DNA of 15,300 nucleotides from an uncultured Clostridium sp. Lineage in GTDB: Bacteria > Bacillota > Clostridia > Lachnospirales > Lachnospiraceae. Made by a program: the position numbers and the translations under genes. Positions 8,242 to 14,931 of this stretch are shown one piece after another. A model generated the notes under the pieces. The model had not been told where the DNA came from. It did no database searches and worked only from the letters and a program-made list of their open reading frames with translations. Position 1 is the first letter of the stretch. Every line of letters begins with the position of its first letter. The stretch is taken from positions 1-15,300 of the forward strand of contig CALAAS010000024.1 in assembly GCA_937885015.1 (NCBI GenBank), read 5' to 3'.

Positions 8242-8284
8242 AGAGGGTACTGCAAAACGAAATATTTTGCAATACCCTCTTTTG
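8242..8284 (+). terminator. Rho-independent terminator after thiI, possibly bidirectional
   Basis: A 16-base arm at 8242-8257 (AGAGGGTACTGCAAAA) pairs with 8265-8280 (TTTTGCAATACCCTCT), with a single C-A mismatch on the plus-strand RNA and a 7-base loop. A TTT run continues after the right arm. On the minus-strand RNA the mismatch becomes a G-U wobble, and the convergent HPr-like gene ends only 34 bases away, so the same hairpin could stop transcription in both directions, though the minus-strand U-tract is weak. Confidence 0.85.
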
Positions 8285-8310
8285 TCATTGGAATTATACT
8301 GTCATTGGAA
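8283..8310 (+). repeat. Short direct repeat, 11 bases twice with 17-base period
   Basis: TGTCATTGGAA occurs at 8283-8293 and again at 8300-8310, between the thiI terminator and the end of the convergent HPr-like gene. It is most likely a local duplication with no evident function. Confidence 0.6.
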
Positions 8311-8317
8311 CGATAAA

Positions 8318-8548
8318 TTAAACAATATAAGGAGCCAGTGTGTTGAGAATTTCATCAAGCTGTGCTTCAGCGTGGATATTTAACTCGATGGGTTTGGAGA
8401 GATCCAGGCTGAAGATGCCCATAATAGATTTTGCATCAATGACGTAGCGTCCGGAAACAAGGTCAAAATCAACATCAAATTTGGCCAGATCATTTACGAA
8501 AGATTTTACTTTATCAATGGAATTTAAAGAAATGCGAACTGTTTTCAT
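8318..8548 (-). CDS. HPr-like protein lacking the active-site histidine
   Basis: A 76-residue cytoplasmic protein of the HPr (PTS phosphocarrier) family. The C-terminal half is clearly HPr-like: VIDAKSIMGIFSLDLSK matches the segment around the regulatory serine (Ser46 in HPr, Ser41 here), and the LNIHAEAQLDEILNTLAP ending resembles the last strand and helix. The N-terminal half lacks the phosphorylatable histidine motif (GLHARPA); the equivalent stretch is NSIDKVKSFV, with Ser10 at the histidine position. It therefore cannot carry phosphate from Enzyme I in the usual way, but the HPr kinase target site looks intact, as in the Bacillus regulatory paralogue Crh. An excellent ribosome binding site (GAGGAGG, eight bases upstream) and a good promoter precede it. 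It stands alone, divergent from mtaB. Function is not established from sequence. Confidence 0.85.
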   Translation of the reverse strand: MKTVRISLNSIDKVKSFVNDLAKFDVDFDLVSGRYVIDAKSIMGIFSLDLSKPIELNIHAEAQLDEILNTLAPYIV

Positions 8549-8583
8549 GAAAGAAACCTCCTCTTGTCCCTCTTTTTAGTTCT

Positions 8584-8612
8584 ATACTACAAACTTATGA
8601 GATAAAAGTCAA
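8584..8612 (-). promoter_or_regulatory. Promoter of the HPr-like gene
   Basis: Reading the minus strand, TTGACT (8607-8612) and TAGTAT (8584-8589) are exactly 17 bases apart, an almost ideal housekeeping sigma-factor promoter. The leader to the ATG is about 30 bases and includes the strong ribosome binding site. No clear promoter was found on the plus strand for mtaB in the 177-base divergent gap. Confidence 0.7.
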
Positions 8613-8725
8613 GAGAGATGAGGGAGGAATATTGTACGAAATCAGGTACGAAACAGGCTGCAATTTTGTCAGCGGAAACCGGGAAAACAGGGACACTTCA
8701 AGAGGTAAAAAAGAGAGGAAAAATT

Positions 8726-10033
8726 ATGAGAAAAGCGGCATTCCACAACCTGGGCTGCAAGGTTAATTCCTATGAAACAGAGGCCATGCAGCAGCTTCTG
8801 GAGGATGCGGGGTACGAAATTGTCCCGTTCCGGGAGGGGGCGGATGTTTATATCATCAATACCTGTTCTGTGACAAACGTGGCGGACCGTAAATCCCGTC
8901 AGATGCTGCACAGGGCGAAAAAAATGAACCCGGACGCTGCAGTGGTGGCTGTCGGCTGCTACGTTCAGGCCGCGGGGGAAGAACTGGAAAAGGACCAGGC
9001 GGTGGATCTGGTAATCGGGAATAACCGGAAGAAGGATATCGTCGGGATTCTGGAGACGTACTGGGAAGACCATACCAGACGGGAGGCAATCCTGGATATC
9101 GGCGCTTCCAGAGAATATGAAGAGCTGAAGATACGGAAAATTGCAGATCATACCAGAGCCTTTATCAAGGTGCAGGATGGGTGCAATCAGTTCTGCAGTT
9201 ACTGTATTATCCCTTATACCAGAGGGCGGGTCCGCAGCCGGGGCCCGGAAGAGGTGGAGCAGGAGGTGCGCCGGTTGGCAGAAGCGGGATACCGGGAAAT
9301 CGTTCTGACGGGAATCCATCTGAGTTCCTATGGCGTGGATTTTAAAGATAAGCCGGATCGTCTTCTGGATTTGATTTTGCGCCTGGATCAGGTGGAGGGA
9401 ATCGAGAGAATCCGCCTGGGTTCTCTGGAGCCAAGAATTATCACACCGGAGTTTGTGGAGACGCTGGCTTCTCTGAAAACGATTTGTCCTCATTTTCACC
9501 TGTCGCTTCAGAGCGGCTGTGATGCCACGCTGGCGCGAATGAACCGCCGCTACACCACAAAGGAGTACCGGGAGAAATGTGATCTTTTGCGAAAGGCATT
9601 CCGGGATCCGGCCATTACGACGGATGTGATTGTGGGATTTCCGGGAGAGACAGAGGAAGAGTTTGCCAGAACGGCGGATTTTCTTCGGGAGATTCATTTC
9701 TATGAAATGCACGTGTTCAAATATTCACGCCGCGCCGGAACCAGGGCCGCCTCTATGGACTGTCAGATTCCGGAAGCTGTGAAGGCTTTCCGGAGCGATC
9801 AGCTTCTGGCATTGGATGAAGAAATGTCCCTGACTTACCGGCATCATTTTATCGGAAAAGAAAATGAGCTCCTTTTGGAGGAACCCGTGGAAATAGATGG
9901 CGCCCGCTGGATGATGGGTCATACCAGGCAGTACGTCAAGGGAGCCGTTCCCTATGAGGAGGGACTGAAAAATCAGACGGTAACCGGGACATTTTCCGGG
10001 ATGATAACGCCGGAAATCCTGCGGATGGTCTGA
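8726..10033 (+). CDS. mtaB: tRNA N6-threonylcarbamoyladenosine(37)-C2 methylthiotransferase (MtaB)
   Basis: MtaB is a radical SAM methylthiotransferase that converts t6A to ms2t6A at position 37 of ANN-decoding tRNAs such as tRNA-Lys. The 435-residue protein shows an N-terminal domain with cluster cysteines Cys11 (NLGCKVN), Cys47 (NTCSVTN) and Cys78 (VGCYVQ), a radical SAM domain with Cys153, Cys157 and Cys160 (CNQFCSYC, followed by IIPYTRGRVRSRG) and a C-terminal TRAM-like region. The NLGCKVN start and the TCSVTNVADRKSRQ stretch are MtaB-like, not MiaB-like. I chose the ATG at 8726, with GAGAGG about eight bases upstream; an in-frame ATG at 8618 would add 36 residues unlike the family. In Bacillus mtaB (yqeV) follows prmA-rsmE; here it is nearby but separated by three genes. 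Confidence 0.95.
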   Translation: MRKAAFHNLGCKVNSYETEAMQQLLEDAGYEIVPFREGADVYIINTCSVTNVADRKSRQMLHRAKKMNPDAAVVAVGCYVQAAGEELEKDQAVDLVIGNNRKKDIVGILETYWEDHTRREAILDIGASREYEELKIRKIADHTRAFIKVQDGCNQFCSYCIIPYTRGRVRSRGPEEVEQEVRRLAEAGYREIVLTGIHLSSYGVDFKDKPDRLLDLILRLDQVEGIERIRLGSLEPRIITPEFVETLASLKTICPHFHLSLQSGCDATLARMNRRYTTKEYREKCDLLRKAFRDPAITTDVIVGFPGETEEEFARTADFLREIHFYEMHVFKYSRRAGTRAASMDCQIPEAVKAFRSDQLLALDEEMSLTYRHHFIGKENELLLEEPVEIDGARWMMGHTRQYVKGAVPYEEGLKNQTVTGTFSGMITPEILRMV

Positions 10034-10068
10034 GAGAAAAGATAGGACTGCATGGCGGGCGGGGATTT

Positions 10069-11091
10069 TTACAGGGTGGATTCCCGCTCCAGAAGGCGGC
10101 ACTGGAATTCCCGGTACGGAAACTGTTCCTCTGTTCCGTCGATAATCCGGGTAATCAGCTGGGCTGCGTATTCCCCCATGGCGTCATAGGGGACGGAAAT
10201 GCCGGTAATGGAGGGGTAGGTCATTTCATAGAAATTGACATCATTTAAAAACAGGTTCTTGATCTTCTGCGGGAGGGTAAAGTCCCTTCGAAGAATTTCC
10301 CGCTGCAGCAGAAGTCCGATATCGTAATTCTGGGAAATAGCCAGATCGAAGGTGTGGAGCTCCATATAGGCGGCAAAAAAACGCTGCATTTCGGAAAGCT
10401 CACGCTGCTTGGCCGGGCAGATTACATGCTTCAGGCGACAGTCCGGTGCCAGTTCGTTTAAGGCATTTTGAAAAACAGGATATTTGTTATTAACGAAAAG
10501 TCCGTCATTATCGATGGAGAAATACCGGATTTCCCGAAATCCCCGTTCCCGACAAAAGAGAGCGCAGTCCCGGAGCGCCGCATCAAAGGCGTGGGGCGTG
10601 GGCGATTTCTGCGAAAACACTCCGTCCATACAGAGAACCACATAGGGAATATGATTGGACAGGGCCGGCTCGATGAAAGAGCCGTGATCCCGGTTGGAGA
10701 TATAGATCAGTCCATCGATCAGGTTGGAAAAATAGCTTTTCACGTACTGGGGGGATTCGCTGTCTGTTTCCGGCATATCTTCCTCATTGTATACGGCGAT
10801 GGTATAGTCCAGGCGGGACAGGTACCGGCTGATGCCCGTCATGGCATTGAGGAAGGCCTGGCGGCTGTAATCTCTGGCACAGACAATCCCGATGGTGGTG
10901 CAGTTTTTTGTACGCATATTCCGGGCCGAGGCATTGGGATAGTAGTGGAGTGCCTCCACTGTTTCCAGCACCTTTCGGCGTGTTTCTTCGCTGATTTTCT
11001 GATTCGTTCGGTTGTTGATGACATAAGATACGGTGGCCTGTGAAACACCGCAGATTCGGGCAATATCTTTTGCTGTCACATTTTTTTTCAT
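10069..11091 (-). CDS. LacI-family transcriptional repressor
   Basis: A 340-residue LacI/GalR-type regulator. Residues 1-60 hold the helix-turn-helix and hinge: VTAKDIARICGVSQATVSYV followed by YYPNASARNMRTKN. The hinge-helix residue that inserts into the operator minor groove is normally Leu; here it appears to be Met. The rest is a periplasmic-binding-protein-like effector domain (residues about 63-335), ending with the family-typical PSITGISVPYDAMGEYAAQLI. Start at 11091 is supported by an AAAGGGGG purine run nine bases upstream. It is divergent from the AbgT-family transporter gene, and two palindromes with a central CG, the usual LacI-family operator form, lie in the intervening region. 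It most likely represses the transporter-aminopeptidase pair and responds to the imported compound or a product; effector unknown. It converges on mtaB with a 35-base gap and no visible terminator. Confidence 0.93.
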   Translation of the reverse strand: MKKNVTAKDIARICGVSQATVSYVINNRTNQKISEETRRKVLETVEALHYYPNASARNMRTKNCTTIGIVCARDYSRQAFLNAMTGISRYLSRLDYTIAVYNEEDMPETDSESPQYVKSYFSNLIDGLIYISNRDHGSFIEPALSNHIPYVVLCMDGVFSQKSPTPHAFDAALRDCALFCRERGFREIRYFSIDNDGLFVNNKYPVFQNALNELAPDCRLKHVICPAKQRELSEMQRFFAAYMELHTFDLAISQNYDIGLLLQREILRRDFTLPQKIKNLFLNDVNFYEMTYPSITGISVPYDAMGEYAAQLITRIIDGTEEQFPYREFQCRLLERESTL

Positions 11092-11116
11092 TATAGTCTG
11101 CCCCCTTTCACATAAG

Positions 11117-11145
11117 ATATTATTAAATTTTCATAAAAAAGTCCA
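11117..11145 (-). promoter_or_regulatory. Candidate promoter of the LacI-family gene
   Basis: On the minus strand TGGACT (11140-11145) and TAATAT (11117-11122) are 17 bases apart, each matching consensus at four of six positions, in AT-rich surroundings. No copy of the palindromic operator overlaps it; the nearest is about 92 bases upstream, so strong autorepression is not obvious. Confidence 0.4.
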
Positions 11146-11224
11146 GTAAAATTCTGTAATAATCGACAAGATTGAGCAGAGCAGACAAAAAAGACTTGAA
11201 AAGTGAAGGAATTTATGGTAAGGT

Positions 11225-11252
11225 TTAACCATACAAAACTTATACGTATAAG
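11225..11252 (+). promoter_or_regulatory. Candidate upstream promoter of the transporter operon, overlapping operator 1
   Basis: TTAACC (11225-11230) and TATAAG (11247-11252) are separated by 16 bases, with the -10 box inside the first palindromic operator. An alternative pair is TTGAAA (11196-11201) and TAAGGT (11219-11224), spacer 17, which would put the operator just downstream of the start site. In either case a repressor bound at operator 1 would block transcription. Confidence 0.4.
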
Positions 11253-11254
11253 TT
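11237..11254. promoter_or_regulatory. Operator 1: perfect 18-bp palindrome for the LacI-family regulator
   Basis: AACTTATACGTATAAGTT is a perfect 18-base palindrome with the central CG dinucleotide characteristic of LacI/GalR operators. It lies in the divergent gap between the LacI-family gene and the transporter gene. Its near-exact recurrence at 11371-11388 makes specific recognition very likely. Confidence 0.85.
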
Positions 11255-11370
11255 GCGGCGCGATGTGACTGTCGAGAGGAGCGGAAAAAGGCTCCGGGCC
11301 GGGGGACGCATGTTGGTCTGAAAGGATCGGACTGAGGTGCGATGGAGGCCGGGCAGTTGCAAAAACATTT
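11255..11370 (+). other. 116-base inter-operator segment with possible RNA structure
   Basis: The stretch between the two operators is GC-rich, without a usable reading frame. If transcribed from the upstream promoter it could fold: GGAGC/GCTCC around an A-rich loop near 11278-11296, and possible nested stems CGCAT/GTGCG and GGTC/GATC further on. I do not recognise a known riboswitch or T-box; there is no GGTGGNACCGCG-type motif and no terminator. Confidence 0.25.
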
Positions 11371-11386
11371 AACTTATACGTATAAG
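11357..11386 (+). promoter_or_regulatory. Candidate proximal promoter of the transporter operon, overlapping operator 2
   Basis: TTGCAA (11357-11362) and TATAAG (11381-11386) are 18 bases apart; the -10 box is embedded in the second palindrome. A start near 11393 would give a leader of under 30 bases with the AAGGAGG ribosome binding site (11404-11410). Confidence 0.35.
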
Positions 11387-11388
11387 TA
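11371..11388. promoter_or_regulatory. Operator 2: second copy of the LacI-type palindrome
   Basis: AACTTATACGTATAAGTA repeats operator 1 at 17 of 18 positions and keeps a perfect 16-base palindrome (11372-11387). The centres of the two operators are 134 bases apart, nearly 13 helical turns at 10.5 bases per turn, compatible with repressor-mediated looping. It sits 32 bases upstream of the transporter start codon. Confidence 0.85.
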
Positions 11389-11419
11389 GAGAAGAATCAA
11401 TCCAAGGAGGAATAGGAGT

Positions 11420-12982
11420 ATGGGAAAAGAGAAAACGGGCGAGAAGCCATCTCTTCTGAACCGCTGGCTGAATGGCGTTGAGCGTGTGGGAAACAAACTT
11501 CCGCACCCCATTACGATTTTTGCCATTCTGGCTCTGGGTATCATCGTTCTTTCCGCAATCTGTGAGGCGATGGGCGTTTCTGCCACAGGAGAGTTAGTAA
11601 ACCGGAGTAAGGGAATTGTAGAGGAGCAGACGGTTCAGGCTGTCAGCCTTCTGAGTGGGGAAGGTTTTGTGTACATGATCACTCATGCAATCTCTAACTT
11701 TACGGGGTTTGCGCCGCTGGGCGTTGTACTGGTAGCGATGTTTGGTATCGGTCTTCTGGAGGACAGTGGTCTGATCGGCGGCACCTTAAAGTGCGCCGTA
11801 GAAGTGACACCGGCGAAGCTGATTACGCCGATGGTCGTATTCCTGGGCGTTATGTCCAACCTGGCAGATGCCGTTGGTTATATCGTTCTGATCCCCATTG
11901 CAGCGTTGATGTTTATGGCCTATGGCCGTCATCCGGTAGTCGGTATGGCAGCGGCTTTTGCCGGTGTATCCGGCGGTTTCTCCGCCAACCTGCTGATCGG
12001 TACGCTGGATCCGCTTCTGTGCGGTATTACCAACGAGGCTGTTAAGATGGTAGATCCTACCTATGTGGTAGAGCCGACGGGTAACTGGTACTTCATGATG
12101 GTTTCCACTTTCCTGATTACCATTCTGGGTACGATCATTACGGAGAAAGTGGTTGCACCGCGTTTTGGCGAGTACAAAGGCGAATCTGCAGAAGAAGAGA
12201 TGCAGGAGTATAAAGCGACCAAGGAAGAGCGCCGTGCGTTAAAGATCGCCGGTCTTGTACTTCTGGTTCTGTTTGTTGCGATCGTTGCATTCTCTCTGCC
12301 GGCGAATTCTGTTATGCGTGCAGAGGATGGAACACTGCTCGGCAACTCTCCGCTGATGGAGGGTATTATCCCAATCATCACAGTACTGTTTTTTGTTCCT
12401 TCTGTTGTATACGGTTTCCTGACCGGAAAGTATCACAATGAGAAAGATGTCTGCTCTGCAATGGGCCGCGCAATGGGAAGTATGAGCTCCTACATTGCCC
12501 TGACCTTTGTGGCTGCACAGTTTATCAATTACTTTGGTTACACGAAGCTTGGAACCATCCTGGCATTAAAGGGAGCTGAGTTCTTCCGCAATTCCGGAAT
12601 CGGCACGATCCCAATGATGATCCTGTTCGTTCTGTTTGCGGCATTTATCAACCTGTTTATGGGTTCTGCTTCTGCAAAATGGGCCCTGATCGCACCGGTA
12701 TTCGTTCCGATGTTCATGCTTCTTGGCTATACACCGGAGTTTGCACAGGTTGCATATCGAATCGGCGATTCCTGTACCAACGTAATCACCCCGATGATGT
12801 CCTATTTTGCCATGATTATCGTATTTATGAAAAAATACGATAAAGATGCCGGAATTGGTACTCTGGTTTCGACCATGCTGCCCTACAGCGTATGCTTCCT
12901 GATCGGCTGGAGCATCCTTCTGATTATCTGGATCGTTCTTGGACTTCCGCTGGGACCGGGTGTTGGCATGTTCCTGTCATAA
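11420..12982 (+). CDS. AbgT family transporter
   Basis: A 520-residue polytopic membrane protein of the AbgT family, close in length to E. coli AbgT (508, p-aminobenzoyl-glutamate uptake) and Neisseria MtrF (522, drug efflux). Family features include the N-terminal NRWLNGVERVGNKLPHP, GGFSANLLIGTLDPLLCGIT, INLFMGSASAKWALIAPVFVPM in the core, and the GDSCTNVITPMMSYFA segment near the C-terminus; about nine or more hydrophobic stretches with two re-entrant loops are expected. AAGGAGG lies nine bases before the ATG. Nine of its eleven Arg codons are CGT or CGC, unlike the CGG-rich neighbours, suggesting high expression or a different history. It follows two LacI-type operators and precedes an Xaa-Pro aminopeptidase gene by 129 bases. 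The cargo is probably a peptide-like or acyl-amino-acid compound taken up for cleavage; this is inference. Confidence 0.92.
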   Translation: MGKEKTGEKPSLLNRWLNGVERVGNKLPHPITIFAILALGIIVLSAICEAMGVSATGELVNRSKGIVEEQTVQAVSLLSGEGFVYMITHAISNFTGFAPLGVVLVAMFGIGLLEDSGLIGGTLKCAVEVTPAKLITPMVVFLGVMSNLADAVGYIVLIPIAALMFMAYGRHPVVGMAAAFAGVSGGFSANLLIGTLDPLLCGITNEAVKMVDPTYVVEPTGNWYFMMVSTFLITILGTIITEKVVAPRFGEYKGESAEEEMQEYKATKEERRALKIAGLVLLVLFVAIVAFSLPANSVMRAEDGTLLGNSPLMEGIIPIITVLFFVPSVVYGFLTGKYHNEKDVCSAMGRAMGSMSSYIALTFVAAQFINYFGYTKLGTILALKGAEFFRNSGIGTIPMMILFVLFAAFINLFMGSASAKWALIAPVFVPMFMLLGYTPEFAQVAYRIGDSCTNVITPMMSYFAMIIVFMKKYDKDAGIGTLVSTMLPYSVCFLIGWSILLIIWIVLGLPLGPGVGMFLS

Positions 12983-13021
12983 AAAAAGGATATTCCATAT
13001 TTTAGACGTATATCGAAAATG

Positions 13022-13097
13022 AGAATCAGGTGTCAGAAGAGATGAGATCCGGAACCTTAAACAGAGAGACCGGAAGCAGCTTTTGACACCTGAATCT
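13022..13097. repeat. 76-base inverted-repeat element between transporter and aminopeptidase genes
   Basis: Left arm 13026-13039 (TCAGGTGTCAGAAG) pairs with right arm 13080-13093 (CTTTTGACACCTGA) through 14 positions including one G-U, and AGA/TCT at 13022-13024/13095-13097 adds three pairs beyond one A-A mismatch. The loop carries a second stem TCCGG/CCGGA (13048-13052/13070-13074). It ends three bases before the aminopeptidase ribosome binding site (AAGGAG, 13101-13106). Its ends match those of the larger element at 14991-15183. There is no U-run, so it is not a classical terminator; as mRNA it could protect or separate the two messages. Confidence 0.7.
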
Positions 13098-13111
13098 GAT
13101 AAGGAGAAAGA

Positions 13112-14914
13112 ATGACGAATCTGACTGATAAGAAAATTGAAGCGCTGCGGGCGCAGATGAAAGAGGCTGGAATTGACGCTTACATGGTGCCGACAGCGGA
13201 TTTCCACGAATCGGAGTATGTGGGAGAGTTTTTTAAGTGCCGTCAGTTCCTGACCGGATTTTCCGGCACTGCGGGAACGGCAGTCGTAACGCAGGACGAA
13301 GCCGGCCTTTGGACGGACGGGCGTTATTTTGTACAGGCAGAGAGCCAGCTGGCCGGAAGCCAGGTAAAGCTTTGCCGCATGGGTACGCCGGGAGTCCCCA
13401 CGATTGAGGAGTTCCTGAGGGATCGCCTTCCGGAAAAGGGAACGCTTGGATTTGACGGACGGGTTGTAAATGCCAAGACGGGGGAGGCGCTTTTAAATGC
13501 GCTTTCTGAAAAAAATATTTCTATTTCCTGGGGCCGCGATTTTGTGGGCGAGCTGTGGGAGGACCGGCCGGCCATGGCCTGTGAGCCGATCTGGGTTCTG
13601 GAAGAAAAATATGCCGGAAAGAGTACAGGAGAGAAGCTTTCCGATCTGAGAAAGGCAATGGAAGAGCTGGGAGCAGATCTTCACCTGATGACGGCTCTGG
13701 ATGAGATCGCCTGGCTGTTTAACCTGCGCGGCAGTGATATCCTGAATAACCCGGTATTTCTGTCCAATGCCATTGTGACTGGCCACCGCGCTGTTCTGTA
13801 TGTGCAGCTGGGAGCTCTGACGGAGGAGACGAAGGAATATTTGAATGCCATTGATGTGGAGGTTCGTCCCTACGGCGCATTCCTTCCGGAGATCAGCGAG
13901 CTGAAAAACCGTCGGATTCTTCTGGAGCGGAATAAGGCCAGCTATGCAGTGTGCCAGGCACTGGATACCAGCAATGGAATCATCGATTCCACGAATCCCT
14001 GCGCTGTCATGAAGGCGGTTAAGAATCCGGTTGAGATTGAGAACATGCGCCACGCTCACTTAAAGGACGGCGTTGCTGTGACGAAGTTCATGTACTGGTT
14101 AAAGCATGCAGAAAATATTTCCGAGATGGATGAAATGACGGCTGCACGGAAAATTGAGGCGCTGCGGGCAGAACAGGAAGGCTATATTGGGCCGAGCTTC
14201 GTGACCATCGCAGCGTACCGGGGCAATGCGGCCATGTGCCACTACCATCCCAGCGAGGAGGCCAGCAGCCGCCTGAAACCGGAGGGACTTCTTCTGGTGG
14301 ATTCCGGCGGACACTACTGCGACGGTTCTACGGATATTACGAGAACCTATGCCCTGGGCCCGGTAACGGATGAGGAAAAGGAGTATTATACCATCGTAGC
14401 TGCCAGCATGCTGAAGGCTGGAGATATGAAATTTTTATATGGATGCCGGGGCCTGAATCTGGATTATACCATCCGGGAGGCATTCTGGCAGAGGGGACTG
14501 GACTTTAATCATGGAACGGGTCATGGTGTTGGTTTCATTGGAAATGTGCACGAGCGTCCCAACGGACTGCGCTGGAAAGTAGTTCCGGAGCGCCAGGACA
14601 GTGCAGTATGGGAGCCGGGCATGATCAGTTCTGTAGAGCCGGGACTGTATTTTGCAGACCGGTTCGGAACACGTACAGAGAATCTGATTCTCTGTGTGCC
14701 GGACGAGAAAAATGAGTATGGACAATTCCTGCGGTTTGAGTTTCTGACCTGGGCGCCCATCGATCTGGACGCCATTGACACGCGCTTTATGGACGAACAC
14801 GATGTGGAGCGTCTGAATCGCTACCATGCGCAGGTATACGAGAAGATCGCACCGTTCCTGAACCGTGAAGAGGCTGAGTGGCTGAAAGAAGTGACGAGAC
14901 CGATCACAAAATAG
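13112..14914 (+). CDS. pepP: Xaa-Pro aminopeptidase, three-domain M24B family
   Basis: A cytoplasmic metallo-aminopeptidase removing an N-terminal residue ahead of proline. At 600 residues it is the long form with two creatinase-like N-terminal domains, the pita-bread catalytic domain and a C-terminal extension, like eukaryotic cytosolic aminopeptidase P and unlike the roughly 360-440-residue bacterial forms. The five metal ligands are visible: Asp397 (VDSGG), Asp408 (STDITRT), His471 (GTGHGVG), Glu509 (VEPG) and Glu523 (TENLI). The start at 13112 has AAGGAG five bases upstream. There is no terminator between the transporter gene and this one, so the two are probably co-transcribed under LacI-type control. 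It may process the compound brought in by the AbgT-family protein, or the pairing may reflect general peptide use. A terminator follows. Confidence 0.95.
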   Translation: MTNLTDKKIEALRAQMKEAGIDAYMVPTADFHESEYVGEFFKCRQFLTGFSGTAGTAVVTQDEAGLWTDGRYFVQAESQLAGSQVKLCRMGTPGVPTIEEFLRDRLPEKGTLGFDGRVVNAKTGEALLNALSEKNISISWGRDFVGELWEDRPAMACEPIWVLEEKYAGKSTGEKLSDLRKAMEELGADLHLMTALDEIAWLFNLRGSDILNNPVFLSNAIVTGHRAVLYVQLGALTEETKEYLNAIDVEVRPYGAFLPEISELKNRRILLERNKASYAVCQALDTSNGIIDSTNPCAVMKAVKNPVEIENMRHAHLKDGVAVTKFMYWLKHAENISEMDEMTAARKIEALRAEQEGYIGPSFVTIAAYRGNAAMCHYHPSEEASSRLKPEGLLLVDSGGHYCDGSTDITRTYALGPVTDEEKEYYTIVAASMLKAGDMKFLYGCRGLNLDYTIREAFWQRGLDFNHGTGHGVGFIGNVHERPNGLRWKVVPERQDSAVWEPGMISSVEPGLYFADRFGTRTENLILCVPDEKNEYGQFLRFEFLTWAPIDLDAIDTRFMDEHDVERLNRYHAQVYEKIAPFLNREEAEWLKEVTRPITK

Positions 14915-14931
14915 TAAGAAAATGGATTTTG

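Noticed and set aside
8635..8657. Imperfect direct repeat TACGAAATCAGG / TACGAAACAGG upstream of mtaB as a regulator site
   Set aside because: Too short and imperfect, without symmetry or a second occurrence; chance is likely.
8618..8725. N-terminal extension of mtaB from an ATG at 8618
   Set aside because: The 36 extra residues do not resemble the family, and a well-placed ribosome binding site precedes the ATG at 8726.
8669..9712. A 347-codon minus-strand frame across mtaB
   Set aside because: Shadow of mtaB; no domain and no ribosome binding site of note.
10468..11043. A 191-codon plus-strand frame inside the LacI-family gene
   Set aside because: Antisense to the DNA-binding and effector domains of the regulator; no independent support.
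11255..11419. T-box or other riboswitch in the transporter leader
   Set aside because: No T-box sequence, no known riboswitch core, and no terminator or anti-terminator pair; control by the two operators explains the region better.
12983..13021. Terminator right after the transporter gene
   Set aside because: Only a weak AT-rich self-complementary stretch (around GGATATTCC) is present, without a stable stem followed by a T-run.
13022..13097. Attenuator or classical terminator in the transporter-peptidase gap
   Set aside because: The stem is long but the bases after it are GATAAGGAG, with no T-run; a repeat element or mRNA-stability structure fits better.
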